NCBI RefSeq assembly: GCF_017308975.1
Contig: NZ_JADWPD010000041.1
Coordinates: 34,254 to 98,253, forward strand
DNA from: Amycolatopsis sp. MtRt-6
GTDB taxonomy: Bacteria > Actinomycetota > Actinomycetes > Mycobacteriales > Pseudonocardiaceae
Direction of reading: 5' to 3'
Length of the DNA: 64,000 nucleotides
The translations under genes and the position numbers were made by a program. The notes under the pieces are model-generated. The model saw nothing but the letters and a program-made list of their open reading frames with translations. It had not been told where the DNA came from and did no database searches. Positions 54,036 through 62,529 of this stretch are shown one piece after another. The stretch's first letter is position 1, and every line of letters begins with the position of its first letter.

Positions 54036-55592
54036 GTGAGTGATGGCGAAACCGTGACGGTGGCCGAGGTACTGGCCCGGCCCGTCCTGGCGCGGGGACT
54101 GCCCAAGGTCGTCGCCTGCCGGGACCGGCTGGACCGGCCGGTGCGCTGGGTGCACGTCACGGAGTGGGCGAACCCCACGGCCGCGCTGGACGGCGGCGAG
54201 CTGGTGCTGACGACGGGCATCGGGTTCCCGGCCCGCCTCGACGACTACGCGGCCGAGATCGCGGAGGTCGGCGCCGCGGCCGTGGTGCTCGAACTCGGCC
54301 GCCGCTACCGGGAGGTGCCGCACGAGCTCGTCGCGGGGTTCCGCGCCCGGGGCGTGCCGCTGGTCGTGCTGCGCCGCGCGGTCCGGTTCATCGACGTGAC
54401 CCAGGAGCTGCACACCCTGATCCTGAGCAGCCAGGTGCGCACGCTGCGCGCGGCACAGCGGGTCCACGACACGTTCACCGCCCTGTCCCAGCGCGGCGCC
54501 GGCGCCGAGGAGGTCGTCCGGGCGGCGGTCGCGATGACCGGGCAGGCGGTCGTGCTGGAGAACCTCACGCACCAGGCGCTCGTGTTCGCCACGGGCGAGC
54601 GCGGCCTCGAGGACGTGCTCGACCGGTGGGAGCCGCGGTCGCGAGCCACCCCGTCCCCGGCCGGGCGCACCGGCGTCGGCGGGCCCGAGGGGTGGCTCGT
54701 CACGCAGGTGGAGTTCCGCGGCGCGCAGTGGGGCAGGCTGGTCATGCTGCCCACCGCGGACGCGCCGTTCCGCGCCGAGCACGTCCTGGTCCTCGAGCGC
54801 GCGGCCGGCGCGGTGACACTGGCCCGGTTGACGCAGGAGCCGCGCTGGGAGGACCAGGCCCACCGGGACGCGTTGCTCGACGTGCTGGAGCACCGGCAGC
54901 CGTCCTGGCCGGAGACCCGGGCCCGGCTCGCGGCGCTCGGCGTGCCGGCCCAGGGCCGCCGGTTCGTGGTGCTGCTGCTGCGGGTGGCGGACCGGGCGAT
55001 CCTGGCCGAGAAGCTGAGAGCCCGGTTCGCGGGCACCGCGCTGGTGGGCGACCTCGGCGAGCGCGGCCTCGGCGTGCTGCTGGCCTTCCGCGAGCCCGGC
55101 GCCTGGCGGCCGCCGGCCGAGGAAATGGCCGAGCTGGCAGGCGTCGCGGTCCACGCCGGCGCGGAGGTGGGTGAACTGGCCGAGGTGGCGCGGTCCGCGG
55201 CCGAGGCGGACCAGGTCGCCGGCGCGGTCCCGCCGCACGTGCCGCCCGCGGTGTACACGATCGGCGACGTGGGACTGCCCGAGCTGCTCTATTCCCTCCG
55301 CGACGACCCCCGGGTGCAGGCGTACGCCGAGCGCCAGCTGGCGGCGTTGCTGAGCCACGACCACACGCACGGAACGGACCTGCTGGGAACACTGCGGACG
55401 TACCTCGCGGCGGCGGGCAACAAGTCCGTCACCGCGAGCCGCGGTCACCTGTCCCGCCAGGCGTTGTACCAGCGGCTGCGGCTGATCGAGCAGGTTCTGG
55501 GCGCGGACCTGGAGTCGGGCGAGGTGCGGGCCCGCCTGCACGTGGCGGTGACGGCCCTGGACGCCCAGCGCGCGGGCCGGCCCACCAGCTAG
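54036..55592 (+). CDS. PucR-family transcriptional regulator
   Basis: A 518-residue regulator with N-terminal PucR domain (TVAEVLARPVLARGL and DRPVRWVHVTEW), a central region and C-terminal HTH (NKSVTASRGHLSRQALYQRLRLIE). The GTG at 54036 is chosen because the conserved domain begins shortly after it; GTG 54054 is an alternative. It lies 64 bases after the dehydrogenase and probably activates the aminotransferase-dehydrogenase pair. A short direct repeat (GAACGGCGCTGT twice near 53970-54000) sits in the gap. Confidence 0.88.
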   Translation: MSDGETVTVAEVLARPVLARGLPKVVACRDRLDRPVRWVHVTEWANPTAALDGGELVLTTGIGFPARLDDYAAEIAEVGAAAVVLELGRRYREVPHELVAGFRARGVPLVVLRRAVRFIDVTQELHTLILSSQVRTLRAAQRVHDTFTALSQRGAGAEEVVRAAVAMTGQAVVLENLTHQALVFATGERGLEDVLDRWEPRSRATPSPAGRTGVGGPEGWLVTQVEFRGAQWGRLVMLPTADAPFRAEHVLVLERAAGAVTLARLTQEPRWEDQAHRDALLDVLEHRQPSWPETRARLAALGVPAQGRRFVVLLLRVADRAILAEKLRARFAGTALVGDLGERGLGVLLAFREPGAWRPPAEEMAELAGVAVHAGAEVGELAEVARSAAEADQVAGAVPPHVPPAVYTIGDVGLPELLYSLRDDPRVQAYAERQLAALLSHDHTHGTDLLGTLRTYLAAAGNKSVTASRGHLSRQALYQRLRLIEQVLGADLESGEVRARLHVAVTALDAQRAGRPTS

Positions 55593-55604
55593 CGCCCCAA
55601 GGCC

Positions 55605-55687
55605 AACGCACCCAAGGTGGCCTTCGGTGCGCCCAACGCACCCAAGGCGGCCTTCGGTGCGTCCAACGCACCCAAGGCTGCGTTCGG
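55605..55687. repeat. tandem 30-bp palindromic repeat (2.8 copies)
   Basis: Units at 55605-55634, 55635-55664 and a partial 55665-55687 repeat the core CGCACCCAAGG-NNN-CCTTCGGTGCG, each able to form a hairpin with CGCACC/GGTGCG arms and one C-C mismatch. Located between the PucR stop and the integrase start. It may terminate pucR transcription or be a dispersed actinomycete repeat; proximity to the integrase means the prophage attachment site may lie in or next to it. Confidence 0.75.
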
Positions 55688-55702
55688 ACTTAGGCTAGTT
55701 TC

Positions 55703-57439
55703 ATGATCGGTTCTAGTCTGGCCCGCCGCTCTGTGGGGCGGCGGGCGTCTGAAGTTCAGCTGGTGGGGATCAAGTATTTGAGAGCGTCGCAGGACGCCTC
55801 GGGTCGAAGCATCTCGGTGGCCTCGCAGCGTGACGAGGGCGATGAGTTCTTCGATGAGTTCGACATTGTCGATGCCGGGGAGTTCTGCGATAACAACCAG
55901 TCGGCGTCGATGTACGCCACCGAGGTCCGTGAGGACTACGAGCGAGCGTTGGAGGTACTGCGGTCGGGCCGAGCGAACCTGCTCTGGACGTTCGACCCGT
56001 CGCGGGCGCAGCGGGATCTTGAGGTCTATGTCCGGCTGCGCCGGATCTGTATCGAGATGGGCGCCTTCTGGGCGTATGGCGGCCGGATCTACGACATGAC
56101 CGACCCGGCCGACCGCAAGGCCACAGCCCGGGACGCGCTGGACGCCGAGGGCGCCTCGGACACGCTGTCCGGGCACGTCCGGCGGGGTGTGCGCAAGCGT
56201 GCGCGAGACGGCAAGCACGCCGGGCCGGTGCCGTATGGCTACTCGCGCCGGTTCGACCCGACTACGGGTGAGTCACTGGGGCAGGTGATCGACTGGTCGC
56301 AGGCGAAGGTCGTGCGCCGGATCGTTGGCTGGTGCCTGGATGGCAAGGCGCTGTCGTGGATCGCCCGGCAACTGAATGAGGCAGGTGTGCCGTGCGCGCG
56401 TGATCGCCGATGGGATGTCCGGCTGGTCCGCGCGCTGGCAGCCGAGCGCCAGCATGAGCACGAGTGGCAGCGGCTGCTGGCCCGGCTGACGCCGGAGGAC
56501 GCGGCGGCGGCGCAGGCGCTGGTGCTGCGGGTCGCCGATGGCGAGTCGCCGAAAGAACTGGCCCGTGAGCTCAACCGGGACGGCGTCCCCTACATCGTGG
56601 CGTCCAGCTGGGACGAGACGAAGGTCCGCAACATCGCCCTGTCGAAGCCCGCAGCGGGGATCCGTGTTCATCAGCGCAAGCCGGTGGTGGTGAAGACGAC
56701 CGACGAGTCGGGCGAGACGGTGCTGGCGCCGGTGAAGGCGCAGTGGCCCGCGATCATCAAAGCCGATGAGCGCACCGAGCTGGTGGCGCGATTCGCCGGT
56801 CAGGGTCAGAAGGCGACTCGGGACGGGTCGCGGGCGAAGCATTTCTGGTCCGGGATCGCGCGCTGCGGGGTCTGCGAGGCCGGGGTGGGCCCTCGGGAGA
56901 AGACGGATATCGGGCCGATCTACCGGTGCCCGGCCGGGCACGTGCGGCGTAGTCGGGTGCTGCTGGACGCGTGGCTACTGGATCAGGCGATGACGCAGCT
57001 GGAGCGCAGCGACGCGGCCAAGCTGTTCCGGCTGGACGTCCAGGTCGGCAACTCGGCCGCCTCTGCAGAGGAGGCGCGGGTGCTACGGGCGGAGCTGGAG
57101 GGTTGGAAGGCTGACGCGATCGCCGGGCGGGTCTCGCGGTCGAGCTTCATCGACATCGAGGCCGGTCTGCTGGAACGGATCGCCAAGGCCGAGCGTGCGG
57201 CCGAGCGGGCCGCGTTGCCTCCGGTCTTGGCTACGGTGATCGGCCCGGACGCGCGCAAGGCATTCGCCGCACTGGATCGGACGGCGCAGCGGGAGGTCCT
57301 CCGGGCGATCATGCGGCCCCGGATCCACCGGAGCACCCGTCGGTTGAAGGGCCGGTTGGACACCGACACGATCGATCCAGGGTTGCTGTTCACCGAGCCG
57401 GACCCGGTCGACGATGGCCAGCTGGCCCAGGCGGCCTGA
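55703..57439 (+). CDS. large serine recombinase (prophage integrase)
   Basis: A 578-residue site-specific recombinase. The catalytic N-terminal domain has YLRASQDASG with nucleophile Ser29 and SISVASQRDEG; a recombinase domain (VRRGVRKRARDGKHAGPVPYGY) and a zinc-ribbon region (CGVCEAG, YRCPAGHVRR) follow, then a coiled-coil segment (about 455-500). The family integrates phage genomes at attB sites. GC and codon choice are less biased than in the chromosome to the left, marking the prophage edge. ATG 55703 is the longest start; GTG 55733 or 55763 are possible. Confidence 0.92.
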   Translation: MIGSSLARRSVGRRASEVQLVGIKYLRASQDASGRSISVASQRDEGDEFFDEFDIVDAGEFCDNNQSASMYATEVREDYERALEVLRSGRANLLWTFDPSRAQRDLEVYVRLRRICIEMGAFWAYGGRIYDMTDPADRKATARDALDAEGASDTLSGHVRRGVRKRARDGKHAGPVPYGYSRRFDPTTGESLGQVIDWSQAKVVRRIVGWCLDGKALSWIARQLNEAGVPCARDRRWDVRLVRALAAERQHEHEWQRLLARLTPEDAAAAQALVLRVADGESPKELARELNRDGVPYIVASSWDETKVRNIALSKPAAGIRVHQRKPVVVKTTDESGETVLAPVKAQWPAIIKADERTELVARFAGQGQKATRDGSRAKHFWSGIARCGVCEAGVGPREKTDIGPIYRCPAGHVRRSRVLLDAWLLDQAMTQLERSDAAKLFRLDVQVGNSAASAEEARVLRAELEGWKADAIAGRVSRSSFIDIEAGLLERIAKAERAAERAALPPVLATVIGPDARKAFAALDRTAQREVLRAIMRPRIHRSTRRLKGRLDTDTIDPGLLFTEPDPVDDGQLAQAA

Positions 57440-57449
57440 CCTCCGACCC

Positions 57450-57486
57450 GGTGCCCCGGCCAGCTGCGAAGGCTGGCCGGGGCACC
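57450..57486. terminator. 15-bp perfect hairpin between convergent genes
   Basis: GGTGCCCCGGCCAGC (57450-57464) pairs perfectly with 57472-57486 around TGCGAAG. It lies between the integrase stop and the convergent lysis operon and probably terminates both. Confidence 0.8.
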
Positions 57487-57509
57487 GTCGTGTCTGCCCT
57501 CCGGTGGGA

Positions 57510-57716
57510 TCAGAGGGTGTGGCCTGCGGCCAGCTGGCGGGCAATGGGCCGGAAGATGGCCGAGATCCGGTCGAGCTGCGCCGCCGACAGCGGCGGTGCC
57601 TTGACGACGTTGGCGCGGCCGGCGGCCAGCTCTTCTGAGGAGAGGACGAGCTCGGGGTTGAGGATGAGATCCCGGGCGCTGGGTGTCGCCGGTTCGGCGG
57701 CCGGGATGCCTACCAT
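57510..57716 (-). CDS. small phage protein, unknown
   Basis: A 68-residue protein with no recognised domain. It overlaps the stop of the preceding membrane gene by seven bases, and it ends just before the shared terminator, which supports it as the last gene of the lysis operon. Confidence 0.6.
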   Translation of the reverse strand: MVGIPAAEPATPSARDLILNPELVLSSEELAAGRANVVKAPPLSAAQLDRISAIFRPIARQLAAGHTL

Positions 57717-58108
57717 CCGCGCTCGCCCTCGGCGGGGGTGTCCGGGGTGAGCGGACGGCCGGACTGGTCGCGAGGGTCGGTAAGCGGGGTGACCTTGCGC
57801 TCGGTGGAGATGACGATGCCGAACGCGGCGAGCAGGGTGAGGACGGCTGAGATGACGCCGGTGGTGGCATTGCCTTGGATGGTGGTGAACAGGCCGGAGC
57901 CGACCAGTCCGTTGATCAGGGCGGTGAGGCCACCGACGATCGATCCGGCGACGCGCAGCGGGTAGCGGGTGGTCATGCGGTTCTCCTTCTCTCGGGGTGG
58001 GAGGGTGTTGAGGACGTCGTAGGCGCGCACGAAGGCGCGGGCGGTCTTGAAGGCCAGCCAGATGAGCAGCGTCAGCAGGAGAAGCCAGCCGCCGCCGTGG
58101 CCGGTCAC
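57710..58108 (-). CDS. phage membrane protein with two in-frame starts, holin candidate
   Basis: From GTG 58108 (GTGA overlap with the lysin stop) the frame encodes 132 residues with a hydrophobic helix near the N terminus (WLLLLTLLIWLAF) and two more (IVGGLTALINGLVGSGLF; TGVISAVLTLLAAFGIVI). An internal ATG at 57976 with a very strong site (GAGAAGGAG) would give an 88-residue form lacking the first helix. This resembles the dual-start holin/antiholin organisation of other phages. Either or both products may be made; the short form may be the main holin. Confidence 0.65.
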   Translation of the reverse strand: MTGHGGGWLLLLTLLIWLAFKTARAFVRAYDVLNTLPPREKENRMTTRYPLRVAGSIVGGLTALINGLVGSGLFTTIQGNATTGVISAVLTLLAAFGIVISTERKVTPLTDPRDQSGRPLTPDTPAEGERGW

Positions 58109-59067
58109 GGGATGTCCAGCCACTGTCCGGCGTAGATCCGGTTCGGGTCGGCGATGCCGTTTCGCGCGGCGAGCGCGGCCACGGTGGTGCCGAACCGGCG
58201 CGCGATCCCGGACAGCGTGTCTCCCGGCTTGATCTGGTACCGGCGGTCGCTCGGCGGGGTGCCGCGGATGCGGAGCTTCTGCCCGGCGTAGATCAGGTTC
58301 GGGTTCGCGATCCCGTTGAGCGCCGCCAGGGCGGCCACGGTGGTGCCGAAGCGCGCGGCGATGCCGGACAGTGTGTCCCCGGATCGGACGGTGTAGTTCT
58401 CCTCCGCCGGAGCGGGCGGGGCCGGAGGTGCGGGCGGCGGGGTCGGTGCAGTGTCGCCGAGGGTGAGGTTGGCCAGCGTCCAGGAGCCGACGGTGGCGTT
58501 GCGGTCGACGTGGCCGGAGACGCCCGGCACCGAGCCGGACGAGGTGTGCTGGTGCAGCGCGAGTCGCGGATGCGTCCAGCCGGGGTTGCCGGGGTCACCG
58601 TTGTAGCGGGCGATCCAGAGGAACACGTCGGCGTCGGCCCACTCGTCCGGGCGCAGCACGTTGCGGAACCAGTCCAGGTTCGCGTACACCAGCACGCGCC
58701 GGACCCCGGTGGCCGTGCGCAGGCGACCGATGAAGTCGCCGACGAATCCGTTGGCGTTGCCGCGCAGCTCGGCGGCTTCCATGTCCAGCATCGGCGCGAG
58801 CGAGCCGCCGCCGAGGAGCCCGTTGCCGCGCAGGACGTCGGCGAAGTGGGCGACCTGCGCGCCGACGTCGCCACGGCGAGCGAAGTGATAGCCGCCCAGC
58901 GCGATCCCGGCGGCGCGAGCGGCGGGGATGCGAGCCGGGCTCGTGATGTCGGCGCCGCCGGCGCCTTCGGTGAGCTTGAACGAGCAGAAGGTGATGTTGT
59001 TGCCGCGCACGGCGTTCCAGTCGGTGACGGTGTTCCAGTGCGAGACGTCGATGCCGTAGTCGGTCAC
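58105..59067 (-). CDS. phage endolysin, GH25 muramidase with two LysM repeats
   Basis: A 320-residue peptidoglycan hydrolase. The GH25 domain (1-205) shows YGIDVSHWN and LAPMLDMEAAEL with the catalytic acidic residues. After a Pro/Ala linker, two LysM repeats (YTVRSGDTLSGIAARFGTT and YQIKPGDTLSGIARRFGTT) bind the cell wall. No signal peptide, as expected for a holin-dependent lysin. Its start overlaps the upstream gene by four bases. Confidence 0.93.
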   Translation of the reverse strand: MTDYGIDVSHWNTVTDWNAVRGNNITFCSFKLTEGAGGADITSPARIPAARAAGIALGGYHFARRGDVGAQVAHFADVLRGNGLLGGGSLAPMLDMEAAELRGNANGFVGDFIGRLRTATGVRRVLVYANLDWFRNVLRPDEWADADVFLWIARYNGDPGNPGWTHPRLALHQHTSSGSVPGVSGHVDRNATVGSWTLANLTLGDTAPTPPPAPPAPPAPAEENYTVRSGDTLSGIAARFGTTVAALAALNGIANPNLIYAGQKLRIRGTPPSDRRYQIKPGDTLSGIARRFGTTVAALAARNGIADPNRIYAGQWLDIP

Positions 59068-59381
59068 GAGGTCGGAGGTCCTTCAGGTGGGTGTCCGAGT
59101 TGGGCGCGCAGGGCGCCGACTTCGAGAAGCAGCCGCGCGTTTTCCTGGCGCAGCGCGGCAAGCTCGCTTTTGACCGCGGTGAGTTCCGCAAGTACGTCGC
59201 GGGTGTAGGTGGCGCGGTCGTTGAGCAGCGTCTGATATCCGGTGTGCAGTGCCGCGAGTGCCTGTTGCTCACCGGTCGTGCGCGCGGTGCGCACGGCGCG
59301 GCGGGCCGAGAACAATCCGGCGAGGATGCCGGAGAGCGGGCCGAGGATGGCGGCCAGCGCGGTGAGCCATTCGGGAGTCAC
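59064..59381 (-). CDS. small phage protein with membrane helix and coiled coil
   Basis: A 105-residue protein: one hydrophobic N-terminal helix (about 5-24), a basic stretch, and a coiled coil rich in Glu/Leu (ELTAVKSELAALRQENARLL). It begins with GTG and overlaps the lysin start (ATGA). It could be a lysis-accessory protein such as a spanin-like or holin-associated factor; family not recognised. Confidence 0.65.
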   Translation of the reverse strand: MTPEWLTALAAILGPLSGILAGLFSARRAVRTARTTGEQQALAALHTGYQTLLNDRATYTRDVLAELTAVKSELAALRQENARLLLEVGALRAQLGHPPEGPPTS

Positions 59382-59398
59382 GGGCGACTCCTGGGCGG

Positions 59399-61666
59399 CT
59401 AGCGGCGGATGCGGAGGGTGAGTTGGTCGGTGAGGCCGTCGCTGGTGTTGAGGCTGCGGCGGGTGCCGATGACCACGGCGGTGATCGGGCCGCCGAGCCC
59501 GGCTGGATCGGTCACGGTGACTGGATCGAGCAGCTGCAGGCGGGGGTCACCGACGACGGTGATGTCCTTGAGGACGGTGGTGGGTTTGGCGAGGTCTGCC
59601 AGCAGGGACGAGGCGATGGCCTGGGCTGAGGCGAGGGTTTGCCGGAACGGGTTGTCCGGCACGGCCAGCGTTCGGCGCCCGTACCGGCTGATCGAGGTCG
59701 CGTCGGTGGCCCGGTAGGTCTGGGTCGGTGCGTTGCTGATCGGGTGGCCGACGAGCCGGAACGCCGGGGTACGGCTGTCGAGTCCGTAGCGGATCGGGCC
59801 GCCGGAGTTGTTGACGAAGGTCAGCCTGACCTGGTCGCCGCCGATGGCGATGCCGGAGATGGTCAGGTTGCTGGTGATCTCGTCCTCGGTGTCGGCGCGG
59901 TAGGCGCGGCACGCGTCGTTGTAGCCGTAGGTCGCGTCTCGGTACGTCGCGGCTGTCATGGTGCTCAGCACGATGGTGCCGACGGTCGCCCGTTTTTGCA
60001 GGGTGACCACTCGGGTGCTCGTCCCGGTGGGCGTGGCCAGCTCGTCAACGGTCGCGGCTTCGTAGACGTTGGTCCACAACCATGGCCGCAGTCGGGGTGT
60101 GACCGACATCGTGATCTCGTTGCGGACCGAGTCCAGAGAGGTCGACAGTGTCAGCTCTTCCAGCTCGCGGGCGGCCGCAAGGTCGGCGACGGGCGCGCGG
60201 CTGGCAAGGGTGCGGACGGTTTCCCGGTTGAGGAACCGGAATCGTCCGTCTTCGGAGAAGCTGACCACGCCGAACTCCGCGCCGACGGCTTGCTTGAGCA
60301 CGTCGAAGGAATCCGCGTTGACGATGTCGGGTAGCCCGGTCATCCAGTTCAGGCCGACGTCGATGTCCGCCTGCGGGGTCCACGTTGCGCCCCAGTCGGC
60401 GGGTGGCTGCGCGGCGTTGCTGATCTGCAGGCACGCCACCGGAACCGGCGTGGTCACCGTGACCGAGGCGACTTCCTTGGTGGTCAGGGACGCGATGGTG
60501 ACCGTGGTTGTGGTGACCGTGCCGACGACGCCATCGAGTAGCCAGCGAGTTTCGATCGTCTTCGCGCTCGGCCGGTAACGAACCCACACACCGACCTGAT
60601 GCCAGGCAGCGCCGCCGGTGAGTTTCGGGCCGTTGATCGTCGTCACCAGGCTGGTGTCAGAGTAGAACTTGGACCACAGCTGCCCAGCAGTGCTGATGCC
60701 GACCTGATAGGTGACACCGGTCTGCTTCTCGTACTGCGACCCGATCTGCAGAATCTGCCCGTCCCGGCTTTGCGCGAAGGTGTTGCTGGCTCCGGCCTTG
60801 CACCAGAACTCGAACAGATACGCCATGTCCGTGGTACCGGGAACGAACGGGCCGGTTGCTAACCCGGACAGGCTCGCGGACAGCGTCGCGGCGCCGTTTG
60901 CGGCGAGCATCCCGAACGGACCGGCGATGAACGCCGGCGCTGTGGCGTCGGTGGCCTGGCCGAAGCCGAGGGCTGCCTCGGCAGCGACGTCGGCAATCAG
61001 CCCGCCGTGTCCGGTCACCGCGAACAAACATCCTGTGCGGGGCGGCGGTGAGGAGTAGATTCCGTTGCGCCGCAGCACATAGTCGACGACCCATTGCGTG
61101 TTGATCCGCGCTTGGTAGGGCCATTCAGTGCTGTTGTACGCCTCTTCTTCCGGCTGAGCGACCGGCGGCAGGGTGATCGAGGCGCGCAGCTTCTCCGCCG
61201 GGTCGAGAGCGGAGACCTCGACTGCACGGTTCGAGCTGGACAGGGTCAGGGTTCGGGTGGAGCCGGTGAACTGGCGCAGCAGCTCCCGCCCGGTCGCGGT
61301 CAGCAGCCCGAGATCACAGGTGATGTCGGCGTCGACGAGCTGCTGATCGGTCAGGGTCGCGTCGGTCCGGTACGGGCTGAGCATTCGCGCGATGTCGCGC
61401 GGATCGGACGGGCGTTGCCCGGCCAGGGTGGTGGACAGGGTGGCGGTGGTGTAGCCCTCGATCAGCGTGCATTCCTCCGGCAGGTCTCCGGAGATCTGCC
61501 GTTCCACGGTGATCTCTCCGGCCACCGTGGACAGATCCGACAGCGGGTGGTCGAACCCGCCGGTGCCGCTCCAGTCCACGCGCAGCCGGGCGCGCGGGGT
61601 GCGGGACGATGCATCGACCGCGACCGCGAGGGCTTGTGCCGCCGCCGGGTCGGTGGGGTTGCGCAA
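59399..61666 (-). CDS. phage minor tail protein with lectin-like domain
   Basis: A 755-residue tail protein. The start is an unusual TTG at 61666 supported by GGAGG five bases upstream and by its position directly after the previous stop. The N-terminal 200 residues resemble tail-hub proteins (LRVDWSGTGGFDHPL, GEITVERQISGDLPEE). Residues about 230-420 form a LamG/concanavalin-like module (FEFWCKAGASNTFAQSRDG, WHQVGVWVRYRPS), and the C terminus returns to a hub/fibre-like fold. A receptor-binding role is likely. Confidence 0.75.
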   Translation of the reverse strand: MRNPTDPAAAQALAVAVDASSRTPRARLRVDWSGTGGFDHPLSDLSTVAGEITVERQISGDLPEECTLIEGYTTATLSTTLAGQRPSDPRDIARMLSPYRTDATLTDQQLVDADITCDLGLLTATGRELLRQFTGSTRTLTLSSSNRAVEVSALDPAEKLRASITLPPVAQPEEEAYNSTEWPYQARINTQWVVDYVLRRNGIYSSPPPRTGCLFAVTGHGGLIADVAAEAALGFGQATDATAPAFIAGPFGMLAANGAATLSASLSGLATGPFVPGTTDMAYLFEFWCKAGASNTFAQSRDGQILQIGSQYEKQTGVTYQVGISTAGQLWSKFYSDTSLVTTINGPKLTGGAAWHQVGVWVRYRPSAKTIETRWLLDGVVGTVTTTTVTIASLTTKEVASVTVTTPVPVACLQISNAAQPPADWGATWTPQADIDVGLNWMTGLPDIVNADSFDVLKQAVGAEFGVVSFSEDGRFRFLNRETVRTLASRAPVADLAAARELEELTLSTSLDSVRNEITMSVTPRLRPWLWTNVYEAATVDELATPTGTSTRVVTLQKRATVGTIVLSTMTAATYRDATYGYNDACRAYRADTEDEITSNLTISGIAIGGDQVRLTFVNNSGGPIRYGLDSRTPAFRLVGHPISNAPTQTYRATDATSISRYGRRTLAVPDNPFRQTLASAQAIASSLLADLAKPTTVLKDITVVGDPRLQLLDPVTVTDPAGLGGPITAVVIGTRRSLNTSDGLTDQLTLRIRR

Positions 61667-62515
61667 TCAGACCTCCAGCAGGACGAGGGTGGTCGAGAAC
61701 GCCCCGGGGATGGGGTACTTCCAGGGCAACTGATCGAGCAGCACCGTGGACGCGCCGCCGCCGGTGGACCACGTGGGCGCGGTGTCCCCGGTGGTGAGCG
61801 ACCACGCCGACGTCGTGATCGCTCCGGCCTGCGCGAGCGCGAGCCCCGGACGGATGAGCGCCGCGCCCGCCGTGGCCGGGATGGCCAGGGACATCCGGGC
61901 TCCGGATGCACCCGGCGTCGCGGCCGGGCTCTGCGCGGTGGTGAGCGTGGCGCCGCTCGCGTCGAGCACGAACGCGGTCAGCCGGACCGCCACGGTCGCG
62001 GCCAGCGACGCGGCGAAGGTGACGACCTCGTCCGGCATGACCGGCACCGGGTCCAGGGTGACCATGGTTCCGCCGCTGGCGGCGGTCGCGGTCCACACCA
62101 ACGCCGAAGCCCCCAGCGGGGTCGACGTGCCGGTCGGTACGACGGGTGCGGCCTGCCATGCCAGCGTTCCCGTGCTCGCGGTGAACCCGTCGGCGGTGTG
62201 CTCGACCGCGCCCGCCGTCGCGACCTGGACCGGCAACCGGTTCCGATCGCTCGGATCGAGCAGCCACAGCGGCCCGGGAACGAGCCCGGCATAGAGCGCG
62301 CTCAGCCAGGAGCGGGTGTCCGGGTCGAGGTAGGGCCACGTGAGGGTCCAAGTCCGGCGGATGCCGAGCCGGTCGAGCGTCGGGCGCCCGGTCAACGACC
62401 GATGCGTGCCGCCGGTGCGGACCGGCACCATCTCCGGCGGCCCGTCCAGCGACGGCGAAGGCAGCGCCCGTAACCCGCCCGCCGGGCCCAGCCAGAACAC
62501 GTCGCTTTGCGCCAC
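61667..62515 (-). CDS. phage tail protein (distal tail-like)
   Basis: A 282-residue structural protein in the slot after the tape measure, where distal tail (Dit-like) proteins are encoded. Contains RTWTLTWPYLDPDTRSWL and LWLLDPSDRNRLPVQV, typical of such proteins, followed by a carbohydrate-binding-like C-terminal half. GTG 62515 has a near-perfect site AGGAGGTGAT upstream. Confidence 0.75.
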   Translation of the reverse strand: MAQSDVFWLGPAGGLRALPSPSLDGPPEMVPVRTGGTHRSLTGRPTLDRLGIRRTWTLTWPYLDPDTRSWLSALYAGLVPGPLWLLDPSDRNRLPVQVATAGAVEHTADGFTASTGTLAWQAAPVVPTGTSTPLGASALVWTATAASGGTMVTLDPVPVMPDEVVTFAASLAATVAVRLTAFVLDASGATLTTAQSPAATPGASGARMSLAIPATAGAALIRPGLALAQAGAITTSAWSLTTGDTAPTWSTGGGASTVLLDQLPWKYPIPGAFSTTLVLLEV

Positions 62516-62529
62516 GCCGCATCACCTCC

